Origin: Sulfuricurvum sp.
GTDB taxonomy: Bacteria; Campylobacterota; Campylobacteria; Campylobacterales; Sulfurimonadaceae
Assembly (NCBI GenBank): GCA_020721585.1
Contig: DYMK01000017.1
Coordinates: 1-34,914, forward strand
Length of the DNA: 34,914 bases
Reading direction: 5' to 3'
Shown: in pieces, positions 31,586 to 34,914 of the stretch
How positions within the stretch are numbered: the stretch's first letter is position 1
Layout of the letters: each line of letters starts with the position of its first letter
The notes under the pieces: model-generated
The model's input: only the letters and a program-made list of their open reading frames with translations
The model's database searches: none
Told to the model about the DNA's origin: nothing
Made by a program: the position numbers and the translations under genes

Positions 31586-32098
31586 ATGACACCTAGCCAA
31601 ACCGTAATATTAACCGCAATAAATAAAGCAAAAGAAGCCAAAAACTCCACAGTTTCTCTTTTGAAAATGCTTAATATGGATAAAAACGAAAATCAAACAA
31701 ACAATGTGTTTGACACAGTAATTGAAGAACTGAATAAAATTGAAGAGCGTCAGGAAATTATGATTGACAATCTTTTATCCATCCTTGCTCTATCAGTTCC
31801 AAACACCTATCATTTCCACTGTACCAAGGGCGACAACTCAAATGAGGGATTAGGTTGTTCCCATTCTGATGATAGACAATCTCGAACACAAAAACAAGAG
31901 AAGAATTTTCAATGTCACGCTCAAGTGCAATCACTTCACCAACGCGAGGCACAAAATCACACTCAATCTCAAACCGTTCACCATGAGGTAAAAGGGCGTA
32001 GTTTTTCGTATGAGGTACTATTATCAGCTTGCCCATTGCTAGAACTCCTTGATAGTTTACAAAAGTATAACACAAAATCAACACAAGAGGATAAATAA
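31586..32098 (+). CDS. early leader-gene protein of unknown function (170 aa)
   Basis: First gene after the early promoter, with AAAGG upstream. Residues 1-70 look like a normal helical protein (TPSQTVILTAINKAKEAKNS, then IEELNKIEERQEIMIDNLLS). Residues 73-135 are unusual, very rich in His, Gln, Ser and Asn. That part lies opposite a well-formed leftward gene (31758-32036), so its composition is probably set by the other strand. The stop overlaps the next ATG (TAATG), which favours translation to the end. Family unknown. Confidence 0.5.
   Translation: MTPSQTVILTAINKAKEAKNSTVSLLKMLNMDKNENQTNNVFDTVIEELNKIEERQEIMIDNLLSILALSVPNTYHFHCTKGDNSNEGLGCSHSDDRQSRTQKQEKNFQCHAQVQSLHQREAQNHTQSQTVHHEVKGRSFSYEVLLSACPLLELLDSLQKYNTKSTQEDK
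31758..32036 (-). CDS. antisense-nested small protein (92 aa)
   Basis: Leftward frame from the Met at 32034-32036, preceded on its strand by AAGGAG eight bases upstream. Composition is that of a real soluble domain: MGKLIIVPHTKNYALLPHGE, then VPRVGEVIALER and SSLVFVFEIVYHQ, ending WIKDCQS. A TTATAC-like -10 lies upstream on the same strand (about 32065-32070). The gene is fully inside the rightward gene at 31586. It would be transcribed leftward like the repressor and could be expressed in the lysogen. Function unknown. Confidence 0.6.
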   Translation of the reverse strand: MGKLIIVPHTKNYALLPHGERFEIECDFVPRVGEVIALERDIENSSLVFVFEIVYHQNGNNLIPHLSCRPWYSGNDRCLELIEQGWIKDCQS

Positions 32099-32301
32099 TG
32101 TCAAAAGTTATGGATGTAGAAAAAATCAATAGGGACTTTGCAAATGAGACAGCTTTTTGTAGAGAGATGGGAATATCAAGAAATGTTTACAACCATCTAA
32201 AGCGAAAAAAAGCGACTTATTTCAGAGAAGGGAGCGATGCGTACAACGCATCAATCAAGATAGAAAAAAGAGGATACATGAAAGAAAGGGAGATAGCATG
32301 A
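32098..32301 (+). CDS. small HTH-like regulator (67 aa)
   Basis: ATG overlaps the previous stop; GAGG lies upstream. Residues 14-40 (NETAFCREMGISRNVYNHLK) look like a short helix-turn-helix, and the remainder is basic. It occupies the place of a Cro-like or antirepressor-type early regulator. It overlaps the next gene by four bases (ATGA). Confidence 0.5.
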   Translation: MSKVMDVEKINRDFANETAFCREMGISRNVYNHLKRKKATYFREGSDAYNASIKIEKRGYMKEREIA

Positions 32302-32858
32302 ACGACATCGTAAAAATAACAGACGATAGAGAGCTAGTTGTTTCACTTGAAGATGTTGCAAGTGCAACGGATAATCAAGTTTCATCGATCATTACATTGA
32401 TTCAAAAATACAGTGATACTTTTGATGTTCAAATCCCTAAAGGTTCGTATAAGGATTTGAAATCCTTATGTCTAGCTGAAAAAGATACCTACAAACTATT
32501 AGTGTTAATGGGAAATAGTAAAAAGGTTATTGAGTTCAAAATAGCACTCGTTGATGAGTTTTTTAGAATGAGGGAATTTTTGCGAAATGGTCTTGTCATC
32601 AATGATGAACTCAAAAAACACATAGAGCAGTTTATTCCTAAAGGTGGGTACCTTGAAGAGAACGCAAACGGAGAGTTAAAAACAAAACCAATTAGAGGTT
32701 ATTTCAGAGTTGATAAGTTTAGCAACTACGCAATTTTGCTTAACAAAAAATACCAACTTCAAAAAAGAGTAAACAGCCTTTTGAGAGAAGAGTACGAACT
32801 AGAAATAAAAATGGTTGAAATCGAACTAGCAGAAATTGAAAAGGAGAATGTAGCATGA
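32298..32858 (+). CDS. Rha-family-like regulator, first of tandem pair
   Basis: 186 residues, ATGA-coupled. Residues 10-95 follow the Rha pattern in degenerate form: LVVSLEDVASATDNQVSSI corresponds to the DVA..F...H..VLRDI helix, and YKLLVLMGNSKKVIEFKIAL with DEFFRM corresponds to the FLVMGFTG.KA..FK...I..FN.ME block of the next protein. The C-terminal part contains RGYFRVDKFSNYAILLNKKY and a final helix. Rha-type proteins are early phage regulators, in some cases interfering with host or lysogenic functions. Confidence 0.55.
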   Translation: MNDIVKITDDRELVVSLEDVASATDNQVSSIITLIQKYSDTFDVQIPKGSYKDLKSLCLAEKDTYKLLVLMGNSKKVIEFKIALVDEFFRMREFLRNGLVINDELKKHIEQFIPKGGYLEENANGELKTKPIRGYFRVDKFSNYAILLNKKYQLQKRVNSLLREEYELEIKMVEIELAEIEKENVA

Positions 32859-33544
32859 GTGCATTAGTTATCAACAACATAGAGGTAAGTTTAATCTCTA
32901 AAGATGGAAAAGTGTTTGCAACGAGTTTGGACGTTGCTAAGGTTTTTGAAAAAGAACATAAGAATGTCTTACGAGATGTTTCAAATATGAGCGAAAGAGC
33001 ACGGCTCAATTTTGAGCTTAAGTCTTATCTAAGTTTGAACAATAAAGAAATGCCAATGTACGAGATGAATCGTGACGGTTTTTCATTTCTTGTTATGGGC
33101 TTCACTGGCGAAAAGGCTGAAAACTTCAAGCTTGATTTTATTGACGGGTTCAATCAGATGGAAAACGCATTAAGAGAACAACAATCCATGGTGCACCTCA
33201 CACCGCAATCATTTACTATGAAAGCCATAGCAGAAATGGCAAATAGCTTTTTAGGTGTTGAAAATCAAATCAAAGAGGTAAAAGGCGAAATCGCAGAACT
33301 CAAAAACAGCACTACGATTGATTACGCACAACAACAAAAAATACAAAAACAAATTGCAATCAGGGTAGCGGAGTTAAGAAATACTCACTCACTCGAATCA
33401 AGCTACCAAAGAAAAATATTTCAAGGGCTACATAGGGTACTAAAGGAAGTCTTTCAAGTTGGAAGCTACAAAGACATCGCTAAAGTACGCTTTAATGAGG
33501 CAATTCACATTATACAGAATTCTAAATTAAATTTATCTATTTAG
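32855..33544 (+). CDS. Rha-family regulatory protein with ORF6C-like C-terminus
   Basis: 229 residues, ATGA-coupled. The Rha domain spans about 1-105 (ATSLDVAKVFEKEHKNVLRD, MYEMNRDGFSFLVMGFTGEK, FIDGFNQMENAL). A helical linker (LGVENQIKEVKGEIAELKNS) and an ORF6C-like C-terminal domain follow (QQKIQKQIAIRVAELRN, FQGLHRVLKEVFQVGSYKDI). Proteins with this order act as phage antirepressor-type or early regulators. It is the second of two related genes in tandem. Confidence 0.85.
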   Translation: MSALVINNIEVSLISKDGKVFATSLDVAKVFEKEHKNVLRDVSNMSERARLNFELKSYLSLNNKEMPMYEMNRDGFSFLVMGFTGEKAENFKLDFIDGFNQMENALREQQSMVHLTPQSFTMKAIAEMANSFLGVENQIKEVKGEIAELKNSTTIDYAQQQKIQKQIAIRVAELRNTHSLESSYQRKIFQGLHRVLKEVFQVGSYKDIAKVRFNEAIHIIQNSKLNLSI

Positions 33545-33565
33545 ACCATTCATAGAGGATAGACA

Positions 33566-33667
33566 ATGATACAAATTACACAAGGAGACTATGTCCTTCT
33601 CCTTATGACATTGATTATTTGTGGCTTTTGGCTTGGGATACAAATCAAAAAAGGTTTTAAGAGATGA
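33566..33667 (+). CDS. small membrane protein (33 aa)
   Basis: ATG with GAGGATAGACA upstream. A single hydrophobic helix (YVLLLMTLIICGFWLGIQI) and a basic end (KKGFKR) are visible. It overlaps the end of the convergent leftward gene at 33657 by 11 bases. Function unknown. Confidence 0.5.
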   Translation: MIQITQGDYVLLLMTLIICGFWLGIQIKKGFKR

Positions 33668-33932
33668 GTTTACATTTGGAGTTTACAAGTTCACATAAAC
33701 ATCCTTTTTGTGTGAAAAATGGACATGAGACACTGACACATTTTCCATTACGGTATATGCGTCCCATCTCCATGCTACCACGCCATCCAGTTTTATCGCT
33801 GGCTGCAAATGTGTTGCAGTGAGTTTTATCTTGTGAGATGGTCGGAGCTTGGACTTTATATCCAACTCCGATACCAACTCCAAAAGCACCGATAAGTGAA
33901 CTTATAAATATCCATATAGGGAGTTCAATCAT
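33657..33932 (-). CDS. membrane-anchored Cys-rich protein (91 aa), probable lysogeny-expressed moron
   Basis: Leftward gene with AAAGGAC upstream and its own -10. The N-terminus is a membrane anchor or uncleaved signal (LPIWIFISSLIGAFGVGIGV); the outer part has six cysteines, five of them clustered at the end (CVSVSCPFFTQKGCLCELVN, then CKLIS), suggesting disulphides or metal binding in the periplasm. Orientation opposite to the early operon and an independent promoter are typical of genes expressed in the lysogen. Superinfection exclusion is a plausible role, not shown. Confidence 0.6.
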   Translation of the reverse strand: MIELPIWIFISSLIGAFGVGIGVGYKVQAPTISQDKTHCNTFAASDKTGWRGSMEMGRIYRNGKCVSVSCPFFTQKGCLCELVNSKCKLIS

Positions 33933-33949
33933 AGAAGTCCTTTTTTAAA

Positions 33950-33955
33950 ATTATA
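33950..33955 (-). promoter_or_regulatory. -10 element (TATAAT) of leftward promoter
   Basis: TATAAT read on the minus strand, 18 bases before the start codon of the Cys-rich protein. No TTGACA is at the expected distance. The TTACATGTAA palindrome at 33981-33990 is centred about 42 bases upstream of the expected start, a classic activator position. Confidence 0.55.
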
Positions 33956-33980
33956 ACATAGTTCAATAGAGCTTTACTCT

Positions 33981-33990
33981 TTACATGTAA
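33981..33990. promoter_or_regulatory. TTACATGTAA palindrome upstream of leftward membrane gene
   Basis: Second copy of the 13-base CTTTACATGTAAG (33979-33991), identical to the copy ahead of the HsdR-N gene. Other TTACATGTAA copies lie in coding DNA at 28690-28699 and 28947-28956. Confidence 0.45.
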
Positions 33991-34269
33991 GGCTCTCTTG
34001 AGTTGTATTACAACGATGGGCGAGAGCCTCCGAAAGGGAATACCCAACCACTTAGGTGCTGATGGGGATAAGGGGTGGCAACCAAAGAGCCAAGACGTGC
34101 AGTTTGATATACGTCTTTAAAAAATAGTATCTATGACCTTTAGGCAAGGTGTAAAACTGCCTATTTTCTAAAGCACACAACGAATACAGCGGAACACTGA
34201 TCCATCGGTCACGAGCATTGACAACGGGGTGACGGTTGTGGTTTTGGAAAACTTTAAAAAGGAGAACGA
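33991..34269 (+). other. non-coding leader with many stems, candidate structured RNA
   Basis: No convincing gene lies between the leftward promoter and ATG 34270. Stems seen: GGCTCTC 33991-33997 with GAGAGCC 34022-34028, enclosing GTTGT-ATT-ACAAC (34002-34014); GGG-AATA-CCC (34036-34045); AAGACGT 34092-34098 with ACGTCTT 34111-34117; and TAGGCA 34141-34146 with TGCCTA 34158-34163, followed by TTTT. The part from about 34000 to 34250 is visibly richer in G and C than its surroundings. It could be a phage regulatory RNA, a leader controlling the DUF7666-like gene, or a small RNA ending near 34167. No Rfam family is recognised. Confidence 0.4.
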
Positions 34270-34914
34270 ATGAAAGGTTATAAAGGTTTTGACAAAGATT
34301 TATCATGTCGTGGTTTCAAATTTAAGGAGGGTGAAACATTTGAAGAAAATGTCAAACCTAGTACATGTAAGCAAGGGTTTCACTTTTGTAAAAATCCTCT
34401 TGATGTATTTACTTACTACCCACCGCTTACTGGGGCAAAGTACGCAGAGGTTGAAGCATTGGGTGATATTGACGAAGAGTCGGACAAAGTATCTACTAAT
34501 AAGCTAAAAATAGATTCATCCATCAGCATAGGCGATATGTTCAAGGCGCATTTTAAAATGGTATATGAGAAGCTTACCTATTCCGATACTGCCAACACAA
34601 GCGGAAACGAAGCTCATGCCAACACAAGCGGATACAAAGCTCATGCCAACACAAGCGGAAACAAAGCTCATGCCAACACAAGCGGAAACGAAGCTCATGC
34701 CAACACAAGCGGAAACAAAGCTCATGCCAACACAAGCGGAAACGAAGCTCATGCCAACACAAGCGGATACAAAGCTCATGCCAACACAAGCGGAAACGAA
34801 GCTCATGCCAACACAAGCGGAAACGAAGCTCATGCCAACACAAGCGGAAACTATGCTCATGCCAACACAAGCGGAAACGAAGCTCATGCCAACACAAGCG
34901 GATACAAAGCTCAT
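34270..34914 (+). CDS. DUF7666-like repeat protein, N-terminal part (runs off right end)
   Basis: ATG with AAGGAG upstream (about 34258-34263). The N-terminal 105 residues have the DUF7666 look: KGYKGFDKDLSCRGFKFKEG, then CKQGFHFCKNPLDVFTYYPP and YAEVEALGDI. This is followed by 12 nine-residue units (the first begins DTANTSGNE) up to the window end. The frame is unbroken and matches that at base 1, so the gene spans the junction. At the join one Ala-His pair is present on both sides, so either six bases overlap or one unit is incomplete. The family is phage-borne with unknown function. Confidence 0.78.
   Translation, partial: MKGYKGFDKDLSCRGFKFKEGETFEENVKPSTCKQGFHFCKNPLDVFTYYPPLTGAKYAEVEALGDIDEESDKVSTNKLKIDSSISIGDMFKAHFKMVYEKLTYSDTANTSGNEAHANTSGYKAHANTSGNKAHANTSGNEAHANTSGNKAHANTSGNEAHANTSGYKAHANTSGNEAHANTSGNEAHANTSGNYAHANTSGNEAHANTSGYKAH
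34585..34914 (+). repeat. 27-bp tandem repeat tract, right part (12 units plus 6 bases)
   Basis: Twelve units then GCTCAT. Variant order at protein level is NE, YK, NK, NE, NK, NE, YK, NE, NE, NY, NE, YK. Same family as the tract at 1-405. Confidence 0.95.

Noticed and set aside
34055-34085. Hammerhead-ribozyme-like CTGATGG
   Set aside because: The invariant CUGAUGA core is not matched and no GAAA plus cleavage triplet appears in the right order.
34052-34306. Minus-strand 84-codon frame in the leader of the DUF7666-like gene
   Set aside because: No ribosome site, starts inside the next gene, composition unremarkable. Inverted repeats explain the region better.

Overview
The window is almost certainly one complete genome of a temperate, tailed, lambda-like siphophage (or its excised prophage circle). 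Nearly every base is phage gene, and no chromosomal host gene is visible. Both window ends lie in the same 27-base repeat tract and in the same reading frame of one gene: 34270 to the right end continues into 1-603. This suggests a circular molecule that an assembler opened inside the repeat. The DNA is AT-rich with Lys/Asn-rich proteins and AAGGAG-type ribosome sites. The style resembles prophages of Campylobacterota (Sulfurospirillum, Arcobacter or Campylobacter relatives), but that host call is an inference and not secure.

Layout. The immunity region (about 29.7-34.3 kb) holds a leftward S24-type CI repressor followed by a stand-alone HsdR-N nuclease. A consensus rightward early promoter has a perfect 20-base palindromic operator between its -35 and -10. 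Rightward early genes follow: an unknown leader gene with a strong antisense gene nested inside it, a small HTH-like gene, two tandem Rha-family regulators and a small membrane protein. A leftward Cys-rich membrane protein gene with its own promoter comes next, then a structured-looking leader, then the repeat-bearing DUF7666-like gene. Through the circular junction the early operon continues with RecE-like nuclease, RecT, SSB, a probable excisionase and a tyrosine integrase (1.0-4.35 kb). Directly downstream of the integrase is a 250-base non-coding stretch with integrase arm-type repeats, the likely attP.

The replication and accessory block (4.6-10.5 kb) has a VRR-NUC gene broken by one stop codon, an HNH-like protein, a replisome organizer with iteron-like repeats inside it, an adenine methyltransferase, a pentapeptide-repeat gene flanked by 24-base direct repeats, a MazG-like pyrophosphatase, a DUF3310-like protein and many small coupled genes.

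The late block (10.5-29.7 kb, all rightward) starts behind a TATAAT promoter with a Mor-like regulator and a gpZ-like tail protein. It continues with terminase small and large subunits, a gpW-like connector, portal, a protease-capsid fusion, head-tail joiners, tail tube and tail chaperones made by a -1 frameshift (A AAA AAG). Tape measure, two carbohydrate-binding tail proteins, a lysis cassette (membrane protein, holin, coiled-coil membrane protein, GH24 endolysin) and further structural proteins follow. It ends at a hairpin terminator shared with the convergent nuclease gene.

The most notable points are the placement of int/attP within the early operon, which would disconnect replication genes from the early promoter in the lysogen; the CI-HsdR-N lysogenic operon; repeated TTACATGTAA palindromes near lysogenically oriented genes; the nested antisense gene; the cassette-like pentapeptide gene; and the unexplained structured leader of the DUF7666-like gene.
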